Below are positions 33,399-40,556 of a stretch of 46,825 nt of DNA, piece by piece. The DNA is taken from positions 1 to 46,825 of the forward strand of contig JAJFTY010000197.1 in NCBI GenBank assembly GCA_021372695.1, in the 5' to 3' direction. A program made the translations under genes and the position numbers. Under the pieces are notes generated by a model. It worked only from the letters and a program-made list of their open reading frames with translations. It was not told the DNA's origin and ran no database searches. Within the stretch, counting starts at the first letter, position 1, and each line of letters starts with the position of its first letter. The DNA is from Deltaproteobacteria bacterium. GTDB lineage: Bacteria > Desulfobacterota > Syntrophia > Syntrophales > UBA5619.

Positions 33399-33731
33399 TT
33401 ACGGATGGGGATAGAGCCTCTCCGTTTCAGGGGTCGATCTCCCGGGAATGGCCACGCCGCCCTGGACAAGGGCCTGCGTTATCGCTTCCGGGTCCGTCTT
33501 CCCGTCGTCGAAGGTGATCCGCATCCGGTTTTGGGCGGGACTCATGAACCGGATGATCCCGTCCTTCCCCTTGAGGATAGAACTTATCCTCGCGAAGGGG
33601 CCTCAGGCGGTGCAACCGGGGATGGTCAGCTCAAAGGATTTTTCCGCCGCCGCGAGAGGAGCGGCGAGCGCCAGGATCCAGATCATACCGGCCAGCAGGG
33701 CTACCCGCAAGATTTTTTTCGCGTTCGGCAT
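33399..33731 (-). CDS. periplasmic HMA/MerP-like selenoprotein (UGA = Sec43)
   Basis: A 110-residue protein that becomes visible only if the in-frame TGA at 33605-33603 is read as selenocysteine. A Sec signal peptide (1-29, ending APLAAA) leads into a heavy-metal-associated-like domain. The metal/thiol motif is PGC-T-A-U-GPF, with Cys40 and Sec43 where MerP has CxxC. After the UGA the frame continues as a normal HMA-like region (RMRITFDDGKTDPEAITQAL) to a TAA. The ATG at 33731 follows GGGGG. A bacterial SECIS hairpin sits right after the UGA. Probably a periplasmic metal-binding or redox protein; transport of mercury itself is not shown. Confidence 0.85.
33567..33605 (-). promoter_or_regulatory. 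SECIS element with UGA selenocysteine codon
   Basis: On the minus strand the UGA (33605-33603) is followed by a two-part stem: CCCCTT (33600-33595) with AAGGGG (33572-33567), a CGC bulge, then GAGGATA (33591-33585) with TATCCTC (33579-33573) around the loop AGTTC (33584-33580). All 13 pairs are Watson-Crick. The loop begins 18 nt after the UGA and has G in its second position, as expected for SelB recognition in bacteria. Confidence 0.85.
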
Positions 33732-33758
33732 CGATCCCCCTTACACAAATTCACGTGT

Positions 33759-33787
33759 TTTCTAGGACGGAGCCGGCAAAAAGTCCA
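33759..33787 (-). promoter_or_regulatory. putative promoter of the selenoprotein gene
   Basis: On the minus strand, TGGACT (33787-33782) and TAGAAA (33764-33759) are 17 bases apart; the predicted start of transcription is near 33752, about 20 bases before the ATG. The same TGGACT-17 arrangement occurs before copZ. Confidence 0.4.
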
Positions 33788-34067
33788 GCGGAAATTTTTG
33801 GGTCCCATGATGCCGACGCCGCATCCGGGCGAGAGGGCCGCCTCAATGTTCTTATTGTACGCGGTGATCCGGCCGGCGAAATGGTCCCGCCGCTCACCCG
33901 TGGGATTGCCGGCCCGTTCCAAGGCTCGGCCGCTCCCCCTCGCCAAGACGGGCGCCCCATCAATGAGCTTCGCTGCGCTCCGCAGATTCTTCGAATTCCA
34001 CAAAAGGTTCGCTCACGGACCATTTTCCGCCGACTCTGACGTAGACCTGATCCCGGCGCCGCCGGGC
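33788..34067. other. intergenic stretch without a supported gene
   Basis: Between the divergent selenoprotein and maf promoters I find no gene I can support. Open frames exist on both strands, but none has a recognisable domain or ribosome site. One minus-strand frame (reading VYVRVGGKWSVSEPFVEF near 34010-34060) looks protein-like but stops quickly at 33962; it might be a decayed remnant. Confidence 0.4.
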
Positions 34068-34096
34068 TTGACACCTCGAGGCCGTTCCTCTATAAA
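34068..34096 (+). promoter_or_regulatory. strong promoter of the maf-yggS operon
   Basis: TTGACA (34068-34073) and TATAAA (34091-34096) with a 17-base spacer, the best promoter match in the window. Transcription should start near 34103, leaving a GC-rich leader of about 175 bases before maf. Confidence 0.65.
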
Positions 34097-34278
34097 AAGG
34101 CCACTCCGTGGACCGGATGCACAGCCCGCGAGCAGCCGGACGTGCGGGCGTGATTCCCAGCCATCGAAACGGACGGCCTCCCGCCCTGGCCACGGGCGCG
34201 GCTCCGGAGCGCTTCGGTACGATCGGGGAGGAATCTCGGATCCGCCTCTTTTCCGGGAAAGGAGATCGGGCAACTCGC

Positions 34279-34893
34279 ATGAAGATTTACACCTCGGGAA
34301 GACTCATCCTCGCCTCCGCCTCGCCCCGCCGCGGCGAGTTCTTAAAGACCATGGGCCTCGAATTCGATATCCTGCCGGCCGACATCGATGAGGCCTTCCG
34401 GCTCGAAGAGACGCCGAGGGAGCATGTGATGCGCCTTGCCGGGGAGAAGGCGCTCTCCGTCGCCCGCTTTCACCCCGATGCCTGGGTTCTCGGCGCCGAC
34501 ACGATCGTTCACGTCGCCGGTGAACTCCTGGGAAAGCCCGCATCACCGGCGGCAGCGGCGAGGATGCTCGAAAAGCTGAGCGGTCGGGAGCACGAAGTCG
34601 TGACAGGCTTCAGTCTGGTGCGTCTGGATCGCGAGGTCCGCATCCGGGAGGCCGTGGCCTCTTCCGTTCTCTTCCGGGAAATCACGCGGGATGAGATCGA
34701 CTGGTACACCGGGACCGGGGAGCCTTACGACAAGGCCGGCGCCTACGCCGTTCAGGGAATGGGGGGCTGCTTCGTCCGGGAGGTCCGCGGCTCCTGCTCG
34801 AATGTGGTGGGCCTCCCGTTGTGCGAAGTGGTCCAAACGCTGAAACGCGCCGGGGCGATCCGGTTCAGCCGGCAGGAGCGGTCGGTTTCGTAG
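34279..34893 (+). CDS. maf: Maf-family nucleoside triphosphate pyrophosphatase
   Basis: Hydrolyses non-canonical or modified nucleoside triphosphates (dTTP/UTP or m7GTP class) to monophosphates, with links to septum control. The 204-residue protein has the hallmark LILASASPRRGEFLK (9-23), VLGADTIVHV and the C-terminal GAYAVQGMGGCFV. The ATG at 34279 is where the family begins; the open frame runs further upstream into leader sequence. It is first in a four-gene operon with yggS, a membrane protein and a rubredoxin fusion. Confidence 0.93.
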   Translation: MKIYTSGRLILASASPRRGEFLKTMGLEFDILPADIDEAFRLEETPREHVMRLAGEKALSVARFHPDAWVLGADTIVHVAGELLGKPASPAAAARMLEKLSGREHEVVTGFSLVRLDREVRIREAVASSVLFREITRDEIDWYTGTGEPYDKAGAYAVQGMGGCFVREVRGSCSNVVGLPLCEVVQTLKRAGAIRFSRQERSVS

Positions 34894-34920
34894 GAAAATT
34901 GGACGCTCTGTGGTGAACGT

Positions 34921-34940
34921 CAGCGGGGCCTTCCCCGCTG
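34921..34940 (+). promoter_or_regulatory. hairpin directly upstream of yggS
   Basis: A perfect eight-base stem CAGCGGGG (34921-34928) and CCCCGCTG (34933-34940) with loop CCTT, a few bases before the AAGGAGG ribosome site. No T run follows. It may influence translation or RNA stability between maf and yggS. Confidence 0.4.
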
Positions 34941-34958
34941 AACAAGGAGGAGATGATC

Positions 34959-35645
34959 ATGTCGGTCGCAGAGAACATCCTGCGGGTCCGTGAGGTGATC
35001 GCCGCATCAGCCGCACGGTCGGGCCGCTCACCGGCGGATGTGCGCCTGATGGCCGTGACCAAGACGGTGGACGACGAACGGATTGCCGAGGCCGTTCGGG
35101 CCCACGTGGATATCATCGGGGAGAATTACGTTCAGGAGGCGAAGCGGAAGCTTGAAAAAATGGGGAAGGCGTGCGAGTGGCACCTGATCGGCCGGCTCCA
35201 GACCAACAAGGCAAAGTACGCCGTCCGCCTCTTCGACATGATTCACTCGGTGGACCGGCTGGAGCTTGCGGCGGAGATCGACCGCCGCGCCCGGGAGGCG
35301 GGTCTGGTCATGAAAATCCTGATCGAGGTGAGCATCGCGGGGGAGGAGACCAAGAGCGGCGTCCCGGTCGCGGATGCCGTCCCGCTGATCCGTGCCGTCG
35401 CCCCGCTCGCAAACCTTTCGATTCAGGGACTGATGACCATGCCCCCCTGGTTCGACGATCCGGAAGAGGCGCGCCCCATCTTCCGAACGCTCAGGGGACT
35501 GCGCGACCGGATCACGGCCGAGCGCATACCCCGTGTGGAGATGCAGGAACTCTCCATGGGAATGACCGGGGATTACGCCGTTGCCGTCGAAGAGGGGGCC
35601 ACGATCGTCCGGGTCGGCCGGGGGATCTTCGGCGAGCGCAGTTGA
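34959..35645 (+). CDS. yggS: YggS-family pyridoxal phosphate homeostasis protein
   Basis: A 228-residue TIM-barrel PLP-binding protein that buffers pyridoxal phosphate and affects amino-acid metabolism. The PLP lysine lies in MAVTKTV (about residue 35); HLIGRLQTNKAKY, LSMGMTGDY and VRVGRGIFG match the family well. Two ATGs (34953, 34959) are close; the AAGGAGG site favours 34959. It lies 65 bases after maf and 13 before the membrane-protein gene. Confidence 0.94.
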   Translation: MSVAENILRVREVIAASAARSGRSPADVRLMAVTKTVDDERIAEAVRAHVDIIGENYVQEAKRKLEKMGKACEWHLIGRLQTNKAKYAVRLFDMIHSVDRLELAAEIDRRAREAGLVMKILIEVSIAGEETKSGVPVADAVPLIRAVAPLANLSIQGLMTMPPWFDDPEEARPIFRTLRGLRDRITAERIPRVEMQELSMGMTGDYAVAVEEGATIVRVGRGIFGERS

Positions 35646-35658
35646 GGAGGCCGAAACG

Positions 35659-36450
35659 ATGAAGAAATCCCTCTGGCAGATCGAGCTGGGCGTGATCCTG
35701 GTCGCCCTGTCGGCCCTCTTCTACGGGATCCACTATGCGATCTTCCGGGACGCCCACCACATTCTTCTCTACCTCATCGGCGATATCGCCTTCGTCTTCA
35801 TCGAGGTCATGCTGGTGACCCTGATCATCCACGAGGTGCTGAGCCTCCGGGAGAAGCGGGCTCTCATGGAGAAGCTCAACATGGTGATCGGGGCCTTCTT
35901 CTTCAGTGAAGTGGGGACGCGGCTGCTCGGCGAGTTGGCCGCCTGCGACCCCGGAGTGGAGAAGATCCGCCGGGAGCTTTTCGTGACCGGACACTGGACG
36001 AAGGAACAGTTCGCCCGGGCCAAGCAAACCATCCTCAGCCATGAGTGCAAGATCGACTCGAAATGCGCGAACCTCGTCGCCATGCGCGAAACCCTGCTCG
36101 TCCAACGCGAATTCCTGCTCCGGCTGCTGGAGAACCCGAACCTGCTGGAGCACGATACCTTTACCGGCCTGCTGATGGCCGTATTCCATCTGACGGAGGA
36201 ACTCGTCTCCCGGCAGGATGTACGGCAGCTTTCCGAGGCGGATCAACTCCACATCGCGGTCGATATGAAGCGTGCCTACGGCCTCCTGATGGCGGAATGG
36301 CTGGACTATATGCAGCACCTGCGCGGGAATTACCCCTATCTCTTTTCCTTTGCCATGCGGATGAACCCCTTCGATCCTTCGGCGACGCCCGAGATCGGAG
36401 GCCCGTCCGCAGGCATCCACCCACTTCAAACGGAGGAGAACAGCCCATGA
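35659..36450 (+). CDS. membrane protein with cytosolic helical domain, unknown function
   Basis: A 263-residue protein I cannot assign. Two membrane helices (about 8-28 and 34-61) are followed by a long, mostly helical cytosolic domain containing a Cys pair in [13 protein letters not shown] and several charged segments. It starts behind GAGGAGG and overlaps the rubredoxin-fusion ATG by four bases, so its level should be tied to that gene. Position suggests a role linked to redox or stress handling, but nothing in the sequence proves it. Confidence 0.78.
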   Translation: MKKSLWQIELGVILVALSALFYGIHYAIFRDAHHILLYLIGDIAFVFIEVMLVTLIIHEVLSLREKRALMEKLNMVIGAFFFSEVGTRLLGELAACDPGVEKIRRELFVTGHWTKEQFARAKQTILSHECKIDSKCANLVAMRETLLVQREFLLRLLENPNLLEHDTFTGLLMAVFHLTEELVSRQDVRQLSEADQLHIAVDMKRAYGLLMAEWLDYMQHLRGNYPYLFSFAMRMNPFDPSATPEIGGPSAGIHPLQTEENSP

Positions 36451-37145
36451 ACAAGTCTGCTTTTCACAAGATCAGTTACGGCCTCTACGTGGTCACATCC
36501 GGAAAGGAGGGACGGTTCAACGGTCAGATCGCCAACACCGTTTTCCAGGTCACTGCGGACCCCCCCACCATCGCAGTCAGCATCAACAAGCAGAACTACA
36601 CCCATGAATGCATCATGGAGAGCCAGCGGTTTGCCGTCTCGATCATCGAAGAGGCGACGCCGATGACCATGATCGGACTCTTCGGCTTCAAATGCGGCCG
36701 GGACATCAACAAGTTCGAGGGGACCGGCACGCGGAGCGGAACGACCGGCGTCCCCATCGTCACGGACCACGCCGTCGCCTTCATCGAGGCGGAGGTGGCG
36801 GGTGAACTGGACTGCGGGACCCACACGATCTTTCTCGGCCGGGTGGTCGACTGCGACGTCCTTGGAGCCGGAGAGCCGATGACCTACGCCTATTACCGCG
36901 CGGTCAAGGGGGGGAAGTCGCCGAAGAACGCCCCTACCTATCAGGAGCCGGCGCCGCAGAAACCCGCCCCGGCCGCGGCTCCGGCCGCACGATACGTCTG
37001 CACGGTCTGCGGTTATATCTATGACCCGCAGAAGGGCGATCCGGACGGGAATGTGAAACCGGGAACCCCCTTCGAAGAGCTGCCGTCCGATTGGGTCTGC
37101 CCCATCTGCGGCGCCGAGAAGGACAAGTTCGGAAAGGAGGCGTAA
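36447..37145 (+). CDS. high-molecular-weight rubredoxin (flavin reductase domain-rubredoxin fusion)
   Basis: A 232-residue two-domain electron carrier. The N-terminal part (about 1-160) is an FMN-binding flavin-reductase-like domain ([32 protein letters not shown] in part). An Ala/Pro-rich linker leads to a C-terminal rubredoxin with [10 protein letters not shown] and CPICG iron ligands. In anaerobes such fusions pass electrons from NADH to flavodiiron proteins that reduce O2 or NO. No flavodiiron gene is in the window. The start overlaps the previous stop (ATGA). A strong terminator follows. Confidence 0.92.
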   Translation: MNKSAFHKISYGLYVVTSGKEGRFNGQIANTVFQVTADPPTIAVSINKQNYTHECIMESQRFAVSIIEEATPMTMIGLFGFKCGRDINKFEGTGTRSGTTGVPIVTDHAVAFIEAEVAGELDCGTHTIFLGRVVDCDVLGAGEPMTYAYYRAVKGGKSPKNAPTYQEPAPQKPAPAAAPAARYVCTVCGYIYDPQKGDPDGNVKPGTPFEELPSDWVCPICGAEKDKFGKEA

Positions 37146-37175
37146 CTGATCTCACGCTCCTCCCACGACACAATG

Positions 37176-37210
37176 CGGACGAGCCCCCAACGGCGGCGGG
37201 GGCCCGTCCG
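37176..37210 (+). other. long hairpin downstream of the rubredoxin gene
   Basis: Interrupted arms CGGACG/GCCCCC and GGGGGC/CGTCCG pair around a GGCG-rich loop. It has no T run and lies just before the stronger terminator at 37231, so it may protect the 3' end of the operon message. Confidence 0.35.
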
Positions 37211-37230
37211 ATGACGACGTGAAGTCCACA

Positions 37231-37264
37231 AAAAAAGGCAGGACCATTTCTGATCCTGCCTTTT
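37231..37264. terminator. bidirectional intrinsic terminator
   Basis: Perfect eleven-base arms AAAAGGCAGGA (37233-37243) and TCCTGCCTTTT (37254-37264), flanked by A's on the left and ending in T's, work on both strands. It ends the maf-yggS-rubredoxin transcript. A second perfect nine-base hairpin (GCTGAAACC/GGTTTCAGC, 37294-37318) follows. Confidence 0.8.
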
Positions 37265-37400
37265 CCCCCCCTCTCCACGCCGATACCATCCCTGCTGAAA
37301 CCTGACCAGGGTTTCAGCTCTCTGCATCTTCCCCGTCACTGGGCAGTTCCAAGGAGGCCAAGAGGCAGCATGGCGGTGGACTAAAGGGATGCTGGACGGT

Positions 37401-37664
37401 CTATATACGACAAAAAAAATTCCGTTCCTTCAAGTACGATCCGGGCAGGCCGCAGTAACCTGTCCCTTCGGCGTCCGGCTGTTCGCTTCCGTCTCCGGAG
37501 ATCCGAGGAATATCATCACCGGAGGATGCTCCCGACGGAGGAGACCATACACACCACATCATGCAGTTCGGGCCGATGCACTTATCAACCGTGTTCCTTC
37601 CCGGAGAAGCCGTGCCTCCCATCGGGCACCATTTTTCTTTCGCATCTTTTACGGATAAAATCAT
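37401..37664 (-). CDS. small cysteine-rich protein, conserved hypothetical
   Basis: An 87-residue protein with seven or so cysteines, arranged EKWCPMGG, DKCIGPNCMMWC and GYCGLPG. This recurring layout (KWCPM...CIGxxCMxW...GYCGLAG) is familiar from small conserved proteins in proteobacterial and prophage genomes, whose function is not known; metal binding is plausible. The frame is open further upstream, but the ATG at 37664 matches where the pattern starts (MILSVKDAKEKW). No clear ribosome site. The AT-richer flanks differ from the surrounding DNA, which could mean recent arrival. Confidence 0.65.
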   Translation of the reverse strand: MILSVKDAKEKWCPMGGTASPGRNTVDKCIGPNCMMWCVWSPPSGASSGDDIPRISGDGSEQPDAEGTGYCGLPGSYLKERNFFCRI

Positions 37665-37824
37665 ATCAGCCGAACCGCCTCGACGCACAGGCTCTGTAGA
37701 CACCGGGTCTGTTCTTGTATCGTATCGCACACTTCCAAGGAGACGACCTGTTTGCGCCAACCTATCATCACTGGTTATCGAGTCAATATTGAATAATTAT
37801 GTATGAAATATGTATATGAATACG

Positions 37825-39540
37825 TCAAACGAGAGCAAGCAGATGGGATCTGAGGTTGGTCTTCTGTTTCCTGACATTGAGCTTTTTCCTGATGTTGTTT
37901 CGGTGGGTATTGACCGTGGCGACGGATGTTCCCAGCATGGCGGCAATGTCCTTGGAATTCTTCCCCTGCCGGATCATCTCGGCAATCTGCATCTCTTTGG
38001 GGGTCAGACCCGGATACTTCCCCGACACGTTCTTCACAAACGGGGAGAGGATGCTCTTTAGGTTGGATTCCAGGAGGTCGAGATAGTGTCGATCCCGGTC
38101 TTCCATGTTGGCCCGATTCAAGGATCGGATGAACGGAAGGATGATGTCGTTGACATTGGCCTGGATTTTTTCTTCGATCATTTTTTGATCTTCATCCCGG
38201 CGGGCGAGGACGACCCGCAGGGCGATATTGGCTTCCTCAAGGCTTCTTGCCAGGGTTCGGGACTCCTCTTCCCGCAATTTCAATAATACTTCCGAGCGCT
38301 TCCTGTCGGTGATGTCGTAGAGAAGGCCGAGGACCTTCTTCTCTTCGCCGTCCCCGATGAGGGCCGCCGAATAGAGGCCATCGCGAAGCTCTCCGGTCTT
38401 GGTTCTGTATTGAATCTCCTCATTGTCGATTGTGTTTTTTGCTGAAAAGACCTTGCGTAATTGTTCCAAGGTGACCGGCTCCAGCAAGCCCAACTCGCCA
38501 ATGGTATGGCCGAGGACCTCTTCTCTCTGATAGCCGGTGTACTGGATGAACGTCTGATTGATCTCGAGGAACATGCGATCGCCGAGACGGTGGATGCCCA
38601 TCATCATCGGACTCATCGAAAAGGCATTCTTGAACAGCAGTTCGCTGTTCCTGAGCGCCTTCTCCGCCCTGCTTCGATCGGTGACGTCCCTAAACGACCA
38701 GACCCGTCCCTTGATGAGGCCGTCACTCAGGATCGGGTAAGAGTAGCGTTCCACTATGCGCCCGTCTTTAAACAGGACCGTGTCATGGTCGGCGGCGGTC
38801 GTCTGGTACAGCTTCCTGACTTTTTCGAGGAACGACTCCGGATCGGCCAGACTGTCGAGAACGTACGTCAGCAACGCTTCGTCGTTGTCCGTTCCCATCA
38901 AAACGGGCGGGATATTCCAGAGCTCCGCGAATCTCCGGTTCGACAGGATGACCCGTCCCGTATGGTCCACCGCGAGAATGCCTGCTCCCGTGGATTCGAC
39001 AACCGCCCGGAGTTCGACCTCTTTGAGACGCAGATTCTCATCCCGGATCTTTTGATCGGTCACATCGCGGGCAATCATCATCACCCCCGACGGCTTCCCG
39101 TTCTCAGTCAGCATGGAAGAGCGCACGTCCATGACCATGTGTCTGTGGTCATCAGGCCTGAAGAGATCCCACTCAAAAGAGTAGACCTTGGTGACGCCCT
39201 CTTTTCGCGTCTGGAGGAGTTCTTCATGCCTTTTGATCTGGTCCGGGGAAAGGATGTCTCGCATCCGCAGGCCGATCAGGCTCACCGGAGAGGCGAGGGC
39301 GAGCGCAGCACGATTTGCGAAGCGGATCATGCCGTCCAGATCCATGAACAGAATGCAGTCAAAAGCATTCTCCACCAGTTGCCGGTATTGCTCTTCAGAC
39401 TTCTGCAATGCGCTCAGCCCAATTTCTTTCTGCGCTTCGGCATCACTCCTCGCAGCTTCAGTTTGTTCCAGCTCCGTGATTCTTCGTCGCAGAGAAGCCA
39501 GTTCTTCGGTCAAAGCCTGATTTTTTCTGGAAGCAGCCAC
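37825..39540 (-). CDS. three-PAS sensor/transcriptional regulator with LuxR-type HTH
   Basis: A 571-residue cytosolic regulator. A coiled-coil N-terminus (about 1-50) is followed by PAS domains near 50-170, 175-290 and 300-420 (DVTDQKIRDE, DVTDRSRAE and DITDRKRSE linkers). A helical region leads to a C-terminal LuxR-type HTH (GLTPKEMQIAEMIRQGKNS; ATVNTHRNNIRKKL). It probably binds DNA in response to a small-molecule or redox signal. I choose the GTG at 39540, nine bases after GGAGG and downstream of a promoter; the ATG at 39633 lies upstream of that promoter's -10. Confidence 0.88.
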   Translation of the reverse strand: MAASRKNQALTEELASLRRRITELEQTEAARSDAEAQKEIGLSALQKSEEQYRQLVENAFDCILFMDLDGMIRFANRAALALASPVSLIGLRMRDILSPDQIKRHEELLQTRKEGVTKVYSFEWDLFRPDDHRHMVMDVRSSMLTENGKPSGVMMIARDVTDQKIRDENLRLKEVELRAVVESTGAGILAVDHTGRVILSNRRFAELWNIPPVLMGTDNDEALLTYVLDSLADPESFLEKVRKLYQTTAADHDTVLFKDGRIVERYSYPILSDGLIKGRVWSFRDVTDRSRAEKALRNSELLFKNAFSMSPMMMGIHRLGDRMFLEINQTFIQYTGYQREEVLGHTIGELGLLEPVTLEQLRKVFSAKNTIDNEEIQYRTKTGELRDGLYSAALIGDGEEKKVLGLLYDITDRKRSEVLLKLREEESRTLARSLEEANIALRVVLARRDEDQKMIEEKIQANVNDIILPFIRSLNRANMEDRDRHYLDLLESNLKSILSPFVKNVSGKYPGLTPKEMQIAEMIRQGKNSKDIAAMLGTSVATVNTHRNNIRKKLNVRKQKTNLRSHLLALV

Positions 39541-39624
39541 GATGATTGACCTCCATTGCCCTGGAACGATGACGTTCTGAAAAGAAGAGTGATGCCTTTG
39601 TCGGAGATGCTTTGAGCCTTGGGG

Positions 39625-39653
39625 ATAGTGCATCGTCTACATAGGGATGTCAA
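39625..39653 (-). promoter_or_regulatory. putative promoter of the PAS-LuxR gene
   Basis: On the minus strand, TTGACA (39653-39648) and CACTAT (39630-39625) are separated by 17 bases; the start of transcription would be near 39619. The rest of the 39541-39848 interval holds no supported gene. Confidence 0.5.
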
Positions 39654-39848
39654 ATGAAAATGTGGGCTTATGCTGGCGCGCGTATATTCGCCGGAATCGG
39701 TCTTTCGGGAGGAGGTCTTGCCGAAGCGCTTCGAAATCGCGTCTTCCGTTGCGATCCGCGGGGAGGCGGCGGAGTTTTTTCTTGCGGTCTCATCGACGGA
39801 AGGTTAGAAATTCGACGAGGTCAAAAAACAAAACACACGGAGGTCAAC

Positions 39849-40538
39849 ATGGAACGCAAGATACAGCGAAGGGAATTTCTGAAAGCTTCGGCGGCGACGG
39901 GAACGATTCTATTGGCCGGGAATGCCGTCCTCTCTTTTCCCGACATCGCCATGGCCGCCGAGCCGCAGTCAATTCAGCTCTCAAAACCTCAGCCTCAAAC
40001 CAACGGCAATCCCGCGCTGCTGCTGTTGCAGAAGAGGGCCTCTTCGCGGGAACTCAGTCCCCGGCCTCTGCCGGCCGAGATTCTTTCCGAACTGCTCTGG
40101 GCAGCCTTCGGGATCAACCGCGCCGACGGCAGGCGCACGGCGCCAACGGCCAGCAACAGGCAGGACATGGATATCTACGTGATTCTGGCTCAGGGCTGCT
40201 ATCTTTACGACGCCAAGGCCAACCGGTTGAATCCCGTGGCGGCGGAGGATCTGCGCGGACTGGCCGGCACCCAACCCTTTGCCAGGGATGCCCCGGTGAA
40301 CCTGATTTACGTCTGCGATTACTCCCGGATGAGCAATGTCCCGGAGGAGACCAAGATCCTGTTCTCCGGGACCCATACGGGCGCCATCGCCGAGAATGTG
40401 TACCTTTATTGTACAGCCAGGGGATTGGCCACGGTGGTACGGGCGTCCATCGATAGAGCAGCGCTCGCAAAGGCGATGAAACTGAGGCCTGAGCAGAAGA
40501 TCACGCTCGGACAGCCCGTCGGCTACCCCAAAATGTGA
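39849..40538 (+). CDS. Tat-exported nitroreductase-family protein
   Basis: A 229-residue FMN-dependent nitroreductase-like protein (SagB/NfsA-type fold). It has an N-terminal twin-arginine signal (RREFLKASAATGTILLAG, 7-24; the DIAMAA cleavage region ends near 37), then LLQKRASSRELSPRPLPAEILSELLWAAFG in part, ASNRQDMDIYV, and the C-terminal AENVYLYCTARGLATVV. Export through Tat implies folding with FMN in the cytosol first. The ATG at 39849 follows CGGAGG. It stands alone, divergent from the PAS-LuxR gene, which may control it. Substrate unknown. Confidence 0.9.
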   Translation: MERKIQRREFLKASAATGTILLAGNAVLSFPDIAMAAEPQSIQLSKPQPQTNGNPALLLLQKRASSRELSPRPLPAEILSELLWAAFGINRADGRRTAPTASNRQDMDIYVILAQGCYLYDAKANRLNPVAAEDLRGLAGTQPFARDAPVNLIYVCDYSRMSNVPEETKILFSGTHTGAIAENVYLYCTARGLATVVRASIDRAALAKAMKLRPEQKITLGQPVGYPKM

Positions 40539-40556
40539 GGATGGCTTCGAGCCGAA

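Noticed and set aside
33603..33605. Reading the TGA as a true stop, making the gene a pseudogene
   Set aside because: The frame continues with normal HMA-like sequence to a clean TAA, and a perfect SECIS hairpin follows at the expected distance.
33960..34070. Phage-tail-like fragment on the minus strand (VYVRVGGKWSVSEP...)
   Set aside because: Only about 30 residues before a stop, no partner phage genes, and overlapping low-complexity sequence; too weak to call.
39541..39633. ATG at 39633 as start of the PAS-LuxR gene
   Set aside because: It lies upstream of the -10 of the predicted promoter and has no ribosome site; the GTG at 39540 has GGAGG.
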